Shown here piece by piece: positions 8,696-17,333 of a stretch of 64,000 bases of DNA. Position 1 is the first letter of the stretch, and each line of letters starts with the position of its first letter. The translations under genes and the position numbers were made by a program. The DNA is from JAEZHK01 sp040768845 (lineage in GTDB: Bacteria; Bacillota; Clostridia; Christensenellales; Aristaeellaceae). The notes beneath the pieces are model-generated. The model ran no database searches. It saw nothing but the letters and a program-made list of their open reading frames with translations, and was not told the DNA's origin. The stretch is taken from positions 124,001 to 188,000 of the forward strand of contig JAXGME010000005.1 in NCBI GenBank assembly GCA_040768845.1, read 5' to 3'.

Positions 8696-10003
8696 TTACA
8701 TGTCAAACTTTTCGACGGTCGCGGCGGTGGTCCATTCGTCCAGCGCCTTGGAGAAGGCCTCGCTCTGGGCGGTGGAAAGGGCCTGGCTGGTCAGCGCCTC
8801 CTTGACGGATTCAAAGTCCGCCGTGCCGGAGGGCACGTCCGCCTCGTAGCGGATGATGTGGTAGCCGTAGCTGCCCAGCACCGGCTCGGACACGTCGCCC
8901 ACGTTTTTGAGCGCCAGCGCGGCGGCAAGGAACGCCGCGTCATAGGACGCGCCTTCGCAAACGTAGTAGCCGGTCTCGGCGGTTTCCGTGCCGGCCTGCA
9001 TGCCCGGGTCCTCGCCGTAGGCGTCAATGAGGCTCTGGAAGTCCTCGCCGGCCGCGATCTTGGCCTCCACCTCGTCCACCTTGGGCTGCGCCTCGGCGAT
9101 CAGCGCGTCCAGCTGGGTCTGGGCGTCGGCCTTGTCGGCCTCGGCGGTGTCCTCGGCGGCGATCTTTTCCTTCAGCTCGTTGATCTCGCTGATCTTCTCG
9201 GGCGCGATCAGGATGTGCTTGACGGTGCGGATGCCCTCGGGCGTGTAGTACACGCTGCCGCCGCTGAGCTTGGCGGAGCAGTAGGCGGCGGGGGTGGCGT
9301 CGTAGAGCTCCTTCTGGGCGGCGACTTCGGCGTCAAAGGCGGCCTTCACATCGTCGTCCGTGACGGTGACGGGGTCGGTGACGCTCTCCTGCACGCGGGT
9401 GAGGATCGTGGACAGGGTGAACTGCTCCTTGAACTTCTCCAGCGGATAGCCCATGGTGGAGAGGTAGTCCTCCGCCTGCTTCTTGGCGTCCTCCTCGGAG
9501 GCGCCGGCCTGGGTGAAGTAGCTGGCGTAGGTGGAGACGTAGCCGTCGTAGGTGTCCGCGGCCTGCTTTTCGATGTCGGCCAGATCCTCGTCGCTCAGCT
9601 TATCCAGCCCCAATTCCGCGGCCTTGTGCTGCATGACTTTGATCTGAATCGCGTAGTTCAGCGCCTGGTCCATCAGATAGGCGTGGATGTTCTCCTCCGT
9701 CACGTCGATCTGATAGGCCGTGTACTGGCTGGCGAAGATCTGAAAGTAGTTGTCCACCTCGCTGTAGAGGATGTCATCGCCGTCCACGGAGGCCACGACC
9801 TTGTTGGGATCGGGGGCGGGCGTCGGCTCGGCGGCCTCGGCGGCCTCGGTGGCCTCGGCGGTGGCCTCGGCATCGGGGGCGGGTGTCGGCTCGGCGGCCT
9901 CGGCGGTGGCCTCGGCGTCGGGGACGGGGGTGGCCTCGGCCAGCGCGGTCAGCGGCAGCACTGTGATGAGCAGCGCGAGAACCAGGGTCAGAATTTTTTT
10001 CAT
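8696..10003 (-). CDS. prsA: PrsA/SurA-like exported foldase with parvulin domain
   Basis: Likely an exported peptidyl-prolyl isomerase and chaperone. The 435-residue protein has a signal peptide (MKKILTLVLALL to ALA) with no lipobox cysteine, unlike classical lipoprotein PrsA. A low-complexity linker of repeated AEPTPAPD and AEATAEA units follows (about residues 23-66), then a SurA/trigger-factor-like helical domain and a C-terminal parvulin domain starting near VKHILIAP. The parvulin domain carries an acidic helical insertion (KIAAEDTAEADKADAQTQ) that is not usual. Part of the linker coding sequence is a GC-rich near-repeat prone to length change. Assignment to the family is firm; whether the isomerase is active is not testable here. 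Confidence 0.82.
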   Translation of the reverse strand: MKKILTLVLALLITVLPLTALAEATPVPDAEATAEAAEPTPAPDAEATAEATEAAEAAEPTPAPDPNKVVASVDGDDILYSEVDNYFQIFASQYTAYQIDVTEENIHAYLMDQALNYAIQIKVMQHKAAELGLDKLSDEDLADIEKQAADTYDGYVSTYASYFTQAGASEEDAKKQAEDYLSTMGYPLEKFKEQFTLSTILTRVQESVTDPVTVTDDDVKAAFDAEVAAQKELYDATPAAYCSAKLSGGSVYYTPEGIRTVKHILIAPEKISEINELKEKIAAEDTAEADKADAQTQLDALIAEAQPKVDEVEAKIAAGEDFQSLIDAYGEDPGMQAGTETAETGYYVCEGASYDAAFLAAALALKNVGDVSEPVLGSYGYHIIRYEADVPSGTADFESVKEALTSQALSTAQSEAFSKALDEWTTAATVEKFDM

Positions 10004-10178
10004 GATGCGATGCCTCCATGTTTAATGCGAACAGACGGCGCGTGGCCCTCCGTTTTTCGGGTTTCAAGCCGCCGCGCGCCCGCCGCCGCCGTTCCGCCGG
10101 GGCGGAACCTGCCACGGCGTCAAGCGCGCGACGGTCGTCCATGTATAGACGGTGAAATGGCCCGATTGGATGCGTCCG

Positions 10179-10721
10179 CTACGGCGCGGGGGTGACGGCG
10201 GGCGTGGGGGTCGGTTCCGGCGTCGGCGTCGGTGTGGGTTCGGGCGTGGGCGTGGGCATTTCCGCCAGCTGCCGCTTGAGATCGTCAATGGTGGCCTGGG
10301 CCTGGGTCAGCAGATCATCCTTTTCGTCGATGACCGCCTGCATCCCGGCCTTGGCCTTGTCAACGGCCTTTTTCTTGTCGGCCTCGGCTTTTTCCAGCGC
10401 TTCCTTCAGCTTGGCCTCGCCGTCGGCCTCGGCTTTTTCCAGGGCGGCCTTCTTGTCGGCTTCGGCTTTTTCCAGCGCTTCCTTCAGCTTGGCTTCGCCG
10501 TCGGCCGCGGCCTTTTCCAGCGCTTCCTTGCCGCCGGAAGCGGCGTCGGTCAGCGCCTGTTCCTTTTCGGCGATGGTGGTCTGCGCCGCGTCGAGGTTGC
10601 CCTTGATTTCGGCCAGCGCGGCGTTCGCCGCTTTCTGGGTGTTGCTCAGATTGACGCAGAAGATGACGGCGACAATGAGCGCGATGGCCAGCAAAAGGGA
10701 CACCAGTTTCCACGCTTTCAT
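10179..10721 (-). CDS. Membrane-anchored coiled-coil protein with Pro-Thr tail
   Basis: No family recognised. The 180-residue protein has a single N-terminal transmembrane segment (residues 5-24) without a cleavage motif. A long, highly charged coiled coil follows, built from imperfect repeats of EKAEADKKAALEKAEADGEA type. A C-terminal stretch of PTPTPEPT repeats ends the protein. The topology suggests a rod held at the membrane with a wall-spanning Pro-Thr tail. The ATG at 10721 follows GGAGGGG; an upstream in-frame start at 10763 would overlap the promoter. It lies upstream of prsA, separated by 175 bases that include a perfect 8-bp hairpin at 10091-10108. The Pro-Thr-rich sequence in both proteins hints at shared surface localisation. 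Confidence 0.75.
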   Translation of the reverse strand: MKAWKLVSLLLAIALIVAVIFCVNLSNTQKAANAALAEIKGNLDAAQTTIAEKEQALTDAASGGKEALEKAAADGEAKLKEALEKAEADKKAALEKAEADGEAKLKEALEKAEADKKKAVDKAKAGMQAVIDEKDDLLTQAQATIDDLKRQLAEMPTPTPEPTPTPTPEPTPTPAVTPAP

Positions 10722-10765
10722 GGGCGAACCCCTCCGTTCAATTGTTGCAAAAGAACACGCCACAA

Positions 10766-10790
10766 ATTATAACACAAGCGTAAACGCTTG
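10766..10790 (-). promoter_or_regulatory. Promoter with embedded operator-like palindrome
   Basis: The -10 TATAAT is at 10771-10766 on the minus strand. Immediately upstream lies the 16-bp inverted repeat CAAGCGTAAACGCTTG (10775-10790), with perfect 7-bp arms in the -35/-10 spacer region. The -35 (TGTTCA) is poor. A palindrome in the spacer is typical of repression of the coiled-coil gene; the regulator is unknown. Confidence 0.55.
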
Positions 10791-10876
10791 AACAGGGGCG
10801 CCTTTAAAAAAACGCGGCGATTTGACGTGTGCCGGAAAATTGTACGTTTTCCGCCGCGATTGGGAGCACGACAAAA

Positions 10877-10900
10877 GGCGGGCGGCCATCGCCGCCCGCC
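10877..10900 (-). terminator. Intrinsic terminator after the HPr-like gene
   Basis: Perfect 10-bp stem GGCGGGCGGC with loop CATC, followed on the minus strand by TTTTGT. It lies 16 bases beyond the stop codon. Confidence 0.8.
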
Positions 10901-10916
10901 CGCGCTCGCATTCGCG

Positions 10917-11147
10917 TCAGTTGATGATGAAGGACTTGATCTCCTCCATCAGGTCGTCGCAATCGTCGTTGTATACTTCCAGCGTGATGGGACGGGACAG
11001 GTCCAGACTGAAGATGCCCAGGATGGATTTGGCGTCCACGACATGACGGCCGGCGCGAAGATCGATGTCATAGGGGTGACGGTTGACGATGTTGACAAAG
11101 GTCTTGACGTTCTCGGCCAGACTCAGCTTGATGTTGACAGCGCGCAT
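10917..11147 (-). CDS. HPr-like protein lacking the phosphorylatable histidine
   Basis: A 76-residue protein with the HPr fold pattern, including the helix and strand segment VDAKSILGIFSLDLSRPITL that matches the region around Ser46 of HPr. The usual active-site loop (HARPA with His15) is absent: the matching N-terminal stretch reads SLAENVKTFVNIVNRH. The protein therefore cannot be a standard PTS phosphocarrier. Such HPr-like proteins occur in Clostridia and are presumed regulatory, in the manner of Crh, though Crh keeps Ser46; here SILGIF retains a serine at about that place. It is monocistronic, with its own promoter and terminator. Confidence 0.75.
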   Translation of the reverse strand: MRAVNIKLSLAENVKTFVNIVNRHPYDIDLRAGRHVVDAKSILGIFSLDLSRPITLEVYNDDCDDLMEEIKSFIIN

Positions 11148-11188
11148 ACTGATCCCTCACTTACATCCTCATTGAGCTCGCTACGCAC

Positions 11189-11218
11189 AATATACAACCC
11201 CCGTATTCGCTTTTTCAA
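11189..11218 (-). promoter_or_regulatory. Promoter of the HPr-like gene
   Basis: Minus strand: TTGAAA (11218-11213), an 18-nt spacer, TATATT (11194-11189), about 40 bases before the ATG. Confidence 0.6.
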
Positions 11219-11290
11219 GCGGGATTGCGTCATTTACTAACTTTTAATTTGCCGGGCGGCATTTGAGCGGAACGGCGTCGAAAAAAACCG

Positions 11291-11319
11291 TTGACACGCG
11301 GGGTTCGTTTTGTTATAAT
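11291..11319 (+). promoter_or_regulatory. tRNA operon promoter
   Basis: Exact consensus TTGACA (11291-11296), 17-nt spacer, TATAAT (11314-11319), 50 bases upstream of the first tRNA. Confidence 0.9.
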
Positions 11320-11368
11320 ACCACTCGTCGGTCGGATGCGGCTGCATAGCTTCGTTCGGTTGACACCT

Positions 11369-11442
11369 TGCCGAATGGTGTAACGGTAGCACCTACGACT
11401 CTGACTCGTATTGTCTAGGTTCGAATCCTAGTTCGGCAGCCA
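11369..11442 (+). tRNA. tRNA-Gln (anticodon CUG)
   Basis: The acceptor stem TGCCGAA/TTCGGCA, the D arm, the anticodon stem TACGA/TCGTA with loop CTCTGAC (anticodon CTG) and the T arm CTAGG-TTCGAAT-CCTAG all fold normally. The 3' CCA is encoded. Confidence 0.95.
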
Positions 11443-11446
11443 GCAT

Positions 11447-11521
11447 GCCTCCATGGTCAAGCGGTTAAGACGTCGCCCTCTCACGGCGAAAACAGGGGTT
11501 CGAGTCCCCTTGGAGGTGCCA
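11447..11521 (+). tRNA. tRNA-Glu (anticodon CUC)
   Basis: Acceptor stem GCCTCCA/TGGAGGT, anticodon stem TCGCC/GGCGA with loop CTCTCAC (anticodon CTC), T arm GGGG-TTCGAGT-CCCC, and an encoded CCA. It follows tRNA-Gln after 4 bases, so the two are cotranscribed. Confidence 0.95.
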
Positions 11522-11525
11522 TCCG

Positions 11526-11552
11526 AAGCCCCCGGCTGTGCCGGGGGCTTTT
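11526..11552 (+). terminator. tRNA operon terminator
   Basis: Perfect 11-bp stem AAGCCCCCGGC/GCCGGGGGCTT with a TGT loop, then TTC. It may also serve the oxidoreductase gene arriving on the other strand, where the A-rich side gives a short T tail. Confidence 0.85.
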
Positions 11553-11557
11553 CGCCG

Positions 11558-12601
11558 TCAGGCGTCCACCCGCACCGCGCACCCCGTTTCGGCCGACCGG
11601 GCGGCGGCGAACACGGCGCGCATGGCCTTGACGGCCTCCGTGCCCTCGGCCAGCGAAGGCCTGCCGGTGAGGATGCTCTCCACAAAGGCGTCGATGACGC
11701 CGGTGGAGCGGCGCTTGCCGGCGGTCTGCTCCTCGTTGGTGGTGATGGGGTCCAGCGCGAATTTTTCCACCGTGCCGTCCCGCTTTTCCAAAATCAGCGA
11801 CTGGTGCGGATCGTCGTACACCCGGAGCACGCCCTTCGTGCCGTAGATGCGGGTGGAATTGTCCTCCCGGCCGTAGTTGGTCCAGCTGGCGCGCAGTACG
11901 CCCATGCCGCCGCTTTTCAGCCGCATGAGGCAAAGCGCGTTGTCGTCCACGGAGACGGGCGCGCCGTCCGGGGTTTTCTTGTCCAGCGTGCCCAGCATCG
12001 CGAAGGATTCCACGATCTCGTCGCCCGTCAGGTAGTGGATCAGATCCGCCTTGTGGATGCCCAGGTCCGCCAGCGCGCCGAAGGCCGCGCGGTTTTTGTC
12101 AAAAAACCAGCTGTTGGCGGTGCCCGTCCAGATCTCCGGGCCCGAGTGGCCGAAGGTGGTCATAAAGGTGAGCACCCGGCCGATCTCGCCGGATTCGATC
12201 AGCGCTTTCGCCTTCTGGTGGGCGGGGGCGTAGCGCTGGTTGTGGCCGATCATCAGACGCCTGCCGCTTTCCCGGGCGGCCTTGACCATCGCCTCGCACT
12301 CTTCGAGGGTGGTGGCCACGGGCTTTTCGCACAATACGTGCTTTCCGGCCTTCAGCGCCTTCACGGTGAAGTCGGCGTGGTAGACGTTGGCCACGCACAC
12401 GCTGACCGCGTCCAGATCGCCGGCGATCAGCGCCTCCGCGCTTTCGAACACTTTTCCGCCGTACTTTTCCGCCATGGCGCGGGCGCGCTCGGGCAGCGCG
12501 TCGTACCAGGCGTCGATCCGGCAGGCGGGGTTTTCCGCGTACTCGGGGGCGTGGCGGAATTCGGTGATTTTGCCGCAGCCCAGAATGCCAATTTTCAGCA
12601 T
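11558..12601 (-). CDS. Gfo/Idh/MocA family NAD(P)-dependent oxidoreductase
   Basis: A 347-residue sugar or cyclitol dehydrogenase-type protein. It has the Rossmann motif GILGCGKIT at the N-terminus, the catalytic-lysine motif CEKPVAT near residue 95, and the C-terminal alpha/beta substrate domain (GHNQRYAPAHQ onward). It is the last gene of the lacI-SBP-ATPase-permease operon and begins 26 bases after the permease, with AAAGGAGG upstream. Context implies oxidation of the imported sugar or inositol-like substrate. The substrate cannot be fixed from sequence. Confidence 0.85.
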   Translation of the reverse strand: MLKIGILGCGKITEFRHAPEYAENPACRIDAWYDALPERARAMAEKYGGKVFESAEALIAGDLDAVSVCVANVYHADFTVKALKAGKHVLCEKPVATTLEECEAMVKAARESGRRLMIGHNQRYAPAHQKAKALIESGEIGRVLTFMTTFGHSGPEIWTGTANSWFFDKNRAAFGALADLGIHKADLIHYLTGDEIVESFAMLGTLDKKTPDGAPVSVDDNALCLMRLKSGGMGVLRASWTNYGREDNSTRIYGTKGVLRVYDDPHQSLILEKRDGTVEKFALDPITTNEEQTAGKRRSTGVIDAFVESILTGRPSLAEGTEAVKAMRAVFAAARSAETGCAVRVDA

Positions 12602-12627
12602 GGGCGTACCTCCTTTTGGATGTGCGC

Positions 12628-13620
12628 TTATTTTCTTCTGCCCTGCATGTTCTGCAGGAGCACCGCGATGATGATGATGCCGCCGGAGATGGCGCCGTTG
12701 AGGAAGGTGGGCACATTGAGCATCGTCAGGATGTTGTTGATGATCTTGAACATCAGTACGCCCAGGAACGTGCCGATGATCTTGCCGCGCCCGCCGCTCA
12801 TGGACGTGCCGCCGATGGCCACCGCGGCGATGGCGTCCATCTCAAACAGGTTGCCCGCGCTGGCGGCGGCCACCGCCATCACGCGGGAGGCGTACAGCCA
12901 CCCCGCAAAGCCGCACAGAAGCCCCGTGATGGTGAACACCAGCGTCTTCACCCTGTCCACGCTGACGCCGGCCAGCCGCGCCGAGGTTTCGTTGGAGCCC
13001 AGCGCGTACACGTGCTTGCCCAGCTTGGTGCGCTGCATGATGAGGCCGAACAAGAGCGCGAAGGCGATCAGCATGATCATCGGGTAGGGGATCTTGAGGC
13101 CGAAGAGCGGGATGTTGCCGGCGGCCACCATGCGGAATACGTCATAGTTGGCCCGGTCGGCCACGGTGAAGGGGCCGCCCTGGCCGATCTGGTTGATGAT
13201 GGACCGGCAGGCCGTCTGCACCGCCAGGGTGGCGATCATGGCGGGCATGCGGCCCTTGGATACCAATAGCCCCGTGAACGTGCCGATGAAAAGGCCCAGC
13301 ACCAGGCAGAAAAGGAGCGTGAGCCAGATGTTGGACGTGAAGTTCAGCACCAGAATCGAAAGGCCGGAGATGATCGCCACCTGCGCGCCCACGGAGATGT
13401 CGATCTGCCCGGCGCAGATGACCATGGTCATCCCCAGCGCGATGATGCCGATGGGGGCGCTCTGCACGAAGATGTTGGAGATGTTGGTCCAGCGGAAGAA
13501 ATTGGGGTTGGTGACGCGGCCCACGACCACCAGCAGGAAAAAGGAGAGCCAGTAGCTGTAATCGGACAAAAGCCGCTTCAGGTAATACCGGGGGGACTTT
13601 GCCTGCGCCGTGTTATGCAT
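12628..13620 (-). CDS. Ribose-type sugar ABC transporter permease
   Basis: Inner-membrane permease of the RbsC/XylH family: 330 residues, about 8-10 hydrophobic segments, a cytoplasmic N-terminus and the family motif GQIDISVGAQVAIISG followed by IGGTSMSGGRGKIIGT. It overlaps the ATPase gene by 8 bp, so the two are coupled. It pairs with the ATPase at 13613-15115 and the binding protein at 15198-16220. Confidence 0.9.
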   Translation of the reverse strand: MHNTAQAKSPRYYLKRLLSDYSYWLSFFLLVVVGRVTNPNFFRWTNISNIFVQSAPIGIIALGMTMVICAGQIDISVGAQVAIISGLSILVLNFTSNIWLTLLFCLVLGLFIGTFTGLLVSKGRMPAMIATLAVQTACRSIINQIGQGGPFTVADRANYDVFRMVAAGNIPLFGLKIPYPMIMLIAFALLFGLIMQRTKLGKHVYALGSNETSARLAGVSVDRVKTLVFTITGLLCGFAGWLYASRVMAVAAASAGNLFEMDAIAAVAIGGTSMSGGRGKIIGTFLGVLMFKIINNILTMLNVPTFLNGAISGGIIIIAVLLQNMQGRRK

Positions 13621-15115
13621 GCCGGATTCCCTCCAAATTTGCGCCGGTGGCGTAATACATCACGTTCTTTTCGGTGAGCGCGTCGCGGCCCAGCGTTTCG
13701 TTGATCTCGCCCAGGTACATCACGACGCAGCGGTCCGCCACCTTGAAGATCTCGGAAAACTCCTGGCTGAACACCAAAATGGCCTTGCCGCTCTCGGCCA
13801 GCCGCAGGATCAGGTGGTAAATTTCAAACTTGGTGCCCACGTCGATGCCCTGGGTGGGGTTGTCAAAGATCAGGATGTCGGCGTCGGTTTCCAGCCAGCG
13901 CCCCAGGATCACCTTCTGCTGGTTGCCGCCCGACAGCGACGTGATGGGGTTTTTGGGGTTGTCCGCCTTGATGGACAGCGCCTTTTTCTCGCGCTCGTAG
14001 CGCTCCGCCTCCCGGGCGGGGTTGATCAGCAGGCCGCGGAACTTGGTGTTGAAAAAGGCCATGGAGGTGTTGTCGTAGATCGAAAGGTCGTTGAGGATGC
14101 CCCGCTCCTTGCGGGCGCGCGGCACCATCGCGATGCCGCGGCGCATGTGCTGAAGCACCGTGCTGCCGCTTTTGACGGGCGCGCCGCTTACGGATATTTC
14201 GCCGGTGGCGTCCTCCACGCCGAACAGGGCATCCGCCAGGCCGTCGCGTCCGGAGCCCTGCAGGCCCGTGATGGCGACGACTTCGCCCCGGTGCAGGTCA
14301 AAGCTGATGTTGCGGAAGGAGGCGCCCGTCAGGCCCCGGACGGACAGCGCCACCTCCTGCCGCGCGTGGCAGGGCTTGTGGGCAAAGTCATCGTCCAGCA
14401 ACTGGCGGCCGATCATCATCTCGGTCGCGCGGGATTCGTCAATTTCGTCAAAGCGGCCCCGGGCCACGAGCCTTCCGTCCCGCAGCACGTAGTAGGTTTC
14501 GCAGATCTCGAACAGCTCCGGCATCTTGTGGGAAATATAGATGAAGCTGACGCCCTCGCGCTTCAGCTGCCGCATGATCTCAAACAGGGTTTCGATTTCG
14601 TGGGTGGCAAGGGCGGTGGTGGGCTCGTCCATGATGATGACGCTGCTTTTGAAAAGGAGCGCCCGGGCGATTTCCACCATCTGCTTTTCCGCGGGCTGCA
14701 GATCCCCCACGGTGGCCCGGGGGTCGATGGATACCTGCATGCGGGAAAACACCTCGGCGCAGCGCGCGGCCATGGCCTTTTTGTCGAGCAGCGGGCCGCG
14801 GGTGATCTCCTCGGCCAGGTACATGTTTTCAAACACCGTCAGGTCGTCGCACAGGTTCAGCTCCTGATGGATGAAGCGGATGCCCAGCCGCATGGCGTGG
14901 ATCGCGCTTCCGATTTCCACCCTTTTGCCGTCCAGGAAGATTGCGCCCGAGGCGGGGGGAAACGTCCCGGCCAGCACGTTCATCAGCGTACTCTTGCCCG
15001 CGCCGTTTTCGCCCATCAGCCCCACAATTTCCCCGGGCTGCACGGTGAAGCTCACGTGGTCCACCGCGCGGACGGGCCCGAAGTCCATCACGATATCCTT
15101 CATTTCAACCAGCAA
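13613..15115 (-). CDS. Sugar ABC transporter ATPase (duplicated, RbsA/MglA type)
   Basis: A 500-residue protein with two fused nucleotide-binding domains. The first has Walker A GENGAGKST and Walker B with MDEPTTAL. The second has a weak Walker A (GLQGSGRDG) but a good signature, LSGGNQQKVIL. That asymmetry is normal for the sugar subfamily. The start is probably TTG 15115, preceded by AGGAGGGG at 7 bases; an in-frame ATG is at 15103. A strong hairpin separates it from the binding-protein gene upstream, which should keep transporter ATPase levels below those of the binding protein. Confidence 0.92.
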   Translation of the reverse strand: MLVEMKDIVMDFGPVRAVDHVSFTVQPGEIVGLMGENGAGKSTLMNVLAGTFPPASGAIFLDGKRVEIGSAIHAMRLGIRFIHQELNLCDDLTVFENMYLAEEITRGPLLDKKAMAARCAEVFSRMQVSIDPRATVGDLQPAEKQMVEIARALLFKSSVIIMDEPTTALATHEIETLFEIMRQLKREGVSFIYISHKMPELFEICETYYVLRDGRLVARGRFDEIDESRATEMMIGRQLLDDDFAHKPCHARQEVALSVRGLTGASFRNISFDLHRGEVVAITGLQGSGRDGLADALFGVEDATGEISVSGAPVKSGSTVLQHMRRGIAMVPRARKERGILNDLSIYDNTSMAFFNTKFRGLLINPAREAERYEREKKALSIKADNPKNPITSLSGGNQQKVILGRWLETDADILIFDNPTQGIDVGTKFEIYHLILRLAESGKAILVFSQEFSEIFKVADRCVVMYLGEINETLGRDALTEKNVMYYATGANLEGIRHA

Positions 15116-15147
15116 TATCCGTCCCCTCCTGTGCGCTTTTCAGGAAT

Positions 15148-15173
15148 GCGGGCCGGCCGAAGGGCCGGCCCGC
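15148..15173 (-). other. Intercistronic stem-loop after binding-protein gene
   Basis: Perfect 11-bp stem GCGGGCCGGCC/GGCCGGCCCGC with loop GAAG on the plus-strand reading, between the SBP stop (15198) and the ATPase start. There is no T-run, so it is more likely an mRNA 3'-end stabiliser or partial attenuator than a full terminator. Confidence 0.65.
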
Positions 15174-15197
15174 CGGGTTGGTCGTCCAGGGGCCTTG

Positions 15198-16220
15198 TCA
15201 GCCGATGGAGTAGCGCTCCTCGTATTCCTTGCTGGCGCGGAAGTCGGCCACGGTGTTCTTGTCGATCTCGATGGAGGGGATCAAAAACAGCTGGCCGTGG
15301 ATGTCCTGGTCCTGGTACTGCTGGCCCTCGCCGGCGGCGATGGCCAGGCGGATGGCCTCGCGGATGAAGGAGGGGCTGAAGAAGTAGGTGACCAGGTCGA
15401 TCTTCTGATGATCGTAGGTGTCCAGCGTCTCGCGGCGGCCGCCCACGGAGGTGATCAGCTTGATCGACTGTTCGCCGGTGAAGTTGTCGATGGCGATGGT
15501 CAGGCCGTCCACGATTTCGTCGTCATGGGTGCAGATGAAGTCCAGGTCCGCGATCTGGGCGGGGTCGGTGGTGTTGAGCCAGTTCTCCATGAACTCCTGG
15601 CTCTTGGCGTTGGACCAGTCGGTCTGGAAGGGCTCGTGCACCTGCTCAAACTGGGCGGCATAGGGCGAGGCGTTCAAAACGTCCACCATGCCCTGGGTGC
15701 GCTGGATGGATACGGTGGAGCTGTCGCCGATGAAGGTCAGGTACTGCAGCTTCTCGCCGGCGTCCAGGCGGTCCTTGAAGTACTTGAGCAGGTATTCGCC
15801 CATCCACTTGCCGATGGTTTCGTTGTCGCCCATGATCTCGGCGGTCATGCCGGTGAAATCGGGGATCAGGCGGTCGTAGATGACCAGCTTCACGCCCGCG
15901 TCCACGATGGACTGGGCGGCGGAGCGCAGCTGCTCGCCCTCCAGCGGCCACAGCATGATGACGTCCGGGCCCCAGGTGAGGATGTTCTCGATGGCCGCGA
16001 TCTGCTTGGCGGCCTCGCCGCCCACCTCGTACTTGTACTCCAGCTTGTCCGCGCCCAGCGCGGCCACCTGCGCCTCGATCTCGGCGCGGGCGTGGGCGAT
16101 GCTCTCGCCCAGGAAGCCGTGGTCAGCGTCTGGGGTCACGATGCCCACCTTCAGGGCGTAGGCGTTGGTGAAGGACAGAAGCAGCATAAGGGACAGGATC
16201 AGCGCGACGAGTTTCCTCAT
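15198..16220 (-). CDS. Sugar-binding protein of ribose-type ABC transporter
   Basis: Periplasmic-binding-protein-like 1 family, 340 residues. The signal peptide (MRKLVALILSLMLLLS, then TNAYA) has no lipobox cysteine, so the protein should be released by signal peptidase I, not lipid-anchored. The mature part starts with LKVGIVTPDADHGFLGES, typical of the RbsB/XylF strand with ligand contacts. Motifs VIMLWPLEG and DFICTHDDE line the binding cleft in related proteins. RBS GGGAGG precedes the ATG. Ligand unknown; the neighbouring dehydrogenase suggests a sugar or cyclitol. Confidence 0.85.
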   Translation of the reverse strand: MRKLVALILSLMLLLSFTNAYALKVGIVTPDADHGFLGESIAHARAEIEAQVAALGADKLEYKYEVGGEAAKQIAAIENILTWGPDVIMLWPLEGEQLRSAAQSIVDAGVKLVIYDRLIPDFTGMTAEIMGDNETIGKWMGEYLLKYFKDRLDAGEKLQYLTFIGDSSTVSIQRTQGMVDVLNASPYAAQFEQVHEPFQTDWSNAKSQEFMENWLNTTDPAQIADLDFICTHDDEIVDGLTIAIDNFTGEQSIKLITSVGGRRETLDTYDHQKIDLVTYFFSPSFIREAIRLAIAAGEGQQYQDQDIHGQLFLIPSIEIDKNTVADFRASKEYEERYSIG

Positions 16221-16250
16221 GGTATTACCTCCCGCTGGTTTTGTTATGGC

Positions 16251-17273
16251 TCACCGGCCTTGGCCGGGAGATCCCGATGGGGGCGCGGAGGATTCCCGAA
16301 CGATCAGCCGGTGGGGCAAAAGCGTCTCCCGCGGAGGGCCGGAGCGGCTGATCGCGCCCTCGAGCAGCGCCATCGCCCGTTCGCCGATGCCGGCGCAGGG
16401 CTGGGCGACGGTCGTCACGTGGGGGTGGAACATGGTGGTGTGCTCCACGTCGTCAAAGCCGACCACCGTCACGTCCTCCGGCACCCGGAGCCCCATTTCC
16501 CGGGCGCTGGCGATGGCGCCCAGCGCCAGCATGTCGGAAATGCACAGTAGCGCCGTGGGGCGGTCGGGGAGCGAAAGGAGCTGCGCCGCGGAGTCAAACC
16601 CGCTTTTGAAGCTGTAATCGCTGTCGCCCAGGCGCACATAGTCCGCCCGAAGCGGGAGCGCGGCCTCGCAAAGCGCGTCCCGGTAGCCCTCGTAGCGCAG
16701 CCGGGTGGAGATGTACTGGTTTTCGCTGCTGACCAGACCAATCCGCTCGTGGCCCAGCCAGATCAGGTGCGCCATGGCCTCCCGCGCGGCGGCGTAGTTG
16801 TCGATGGACACCCGGGGGACGCCGAGCGCCGGATCGTACTCGGAGCAGGCCACCAGCGGGTATTTTTCCGCGTAGGGCAAAAGCCAGGGGGCCTCCCGCT
16901 CCGTGGCCAGCAGGATCGCGCCGTCCGCCTGGCGGCGGGGCAGCATGCCCAGCACCCCCTCGGTCTGGGCGCGGTCGCCCTCCGTGGTGCACAAAAACGC
17001 GCTGTATCCCATGCGGTGCGCCGCCTTGCCGATGCCCGCGATGATGTGGGTGTAGTAGGGGTTGGTGATGTTGGGCGCGACAATCAGGATGATGCGGCTT
17101 TCGTTGAGGCGAAGATTCCGCGCCGACACATTGGGCGCGTAGGCCAGGGCCTCCACCGCCGAAAGCACCCGCCGCGCCGTCGCCTCGCTGACCTGACCCT
17201 TGCCGTTGAGCACCCGCGAGACCGTCGCCACCGACACCCCCGCCGCCTTGGAGACATCCAGGATTGTGGACAT
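16251..17273 (-). CDS. LacI-family transcriptional repressor
   Basis: 340 residues: an N-terminal helix-turn-helix (ILDVSKAAGVSVATVSRVLN) followed by a sugar-binding-protein-like effector domain (SRIILIVAPNITNPYYTHII onward). It is the first gene of the transporter operon, with an operator at its own promoter, so it very likely represses the whole operon and itself until the sugar is present. The ATG at 17273 follows GGAGGGG; an upstream ATG at 17327 would add 18 residues unlike the family. Confidence 0.9.
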   Translation of the reverse strand: MSTILDVSKAAGVSVATVSRVLNGKGQVSEATARRVLSAVEALAYAPNVSARNLRLNESRIILIVAPNITNPYYTHIIAGIGKAAHRMGYSAFLCTTEGDRAQTEGVLGMLPRRQADGAILLATEREAPWLLPYAEKYPLVACSEYDPALGVPRVSIDNYAAAREAMAHLIWLGHERIGLVSSENQYISTRLRYEGYRDALCEAALPLRADYVRLGDSDYSFKSGFDSAAQLLSLPDRPTALLCISDMLALGAIASAREMGLRVPEDVTVVGFDDVEHTTMFHPHVTTVAQPCAGIGERAMALLEGAISRSGPPRETLLPHRLIVRESSAPPSGSPGQGR

Positions 17274-17333
17274 CCGCCCCTCCGATTTTCCGGGCGGGGC
17301 GCCGCGCCGTCCGCCGGCCGCGGACAACCCGCA

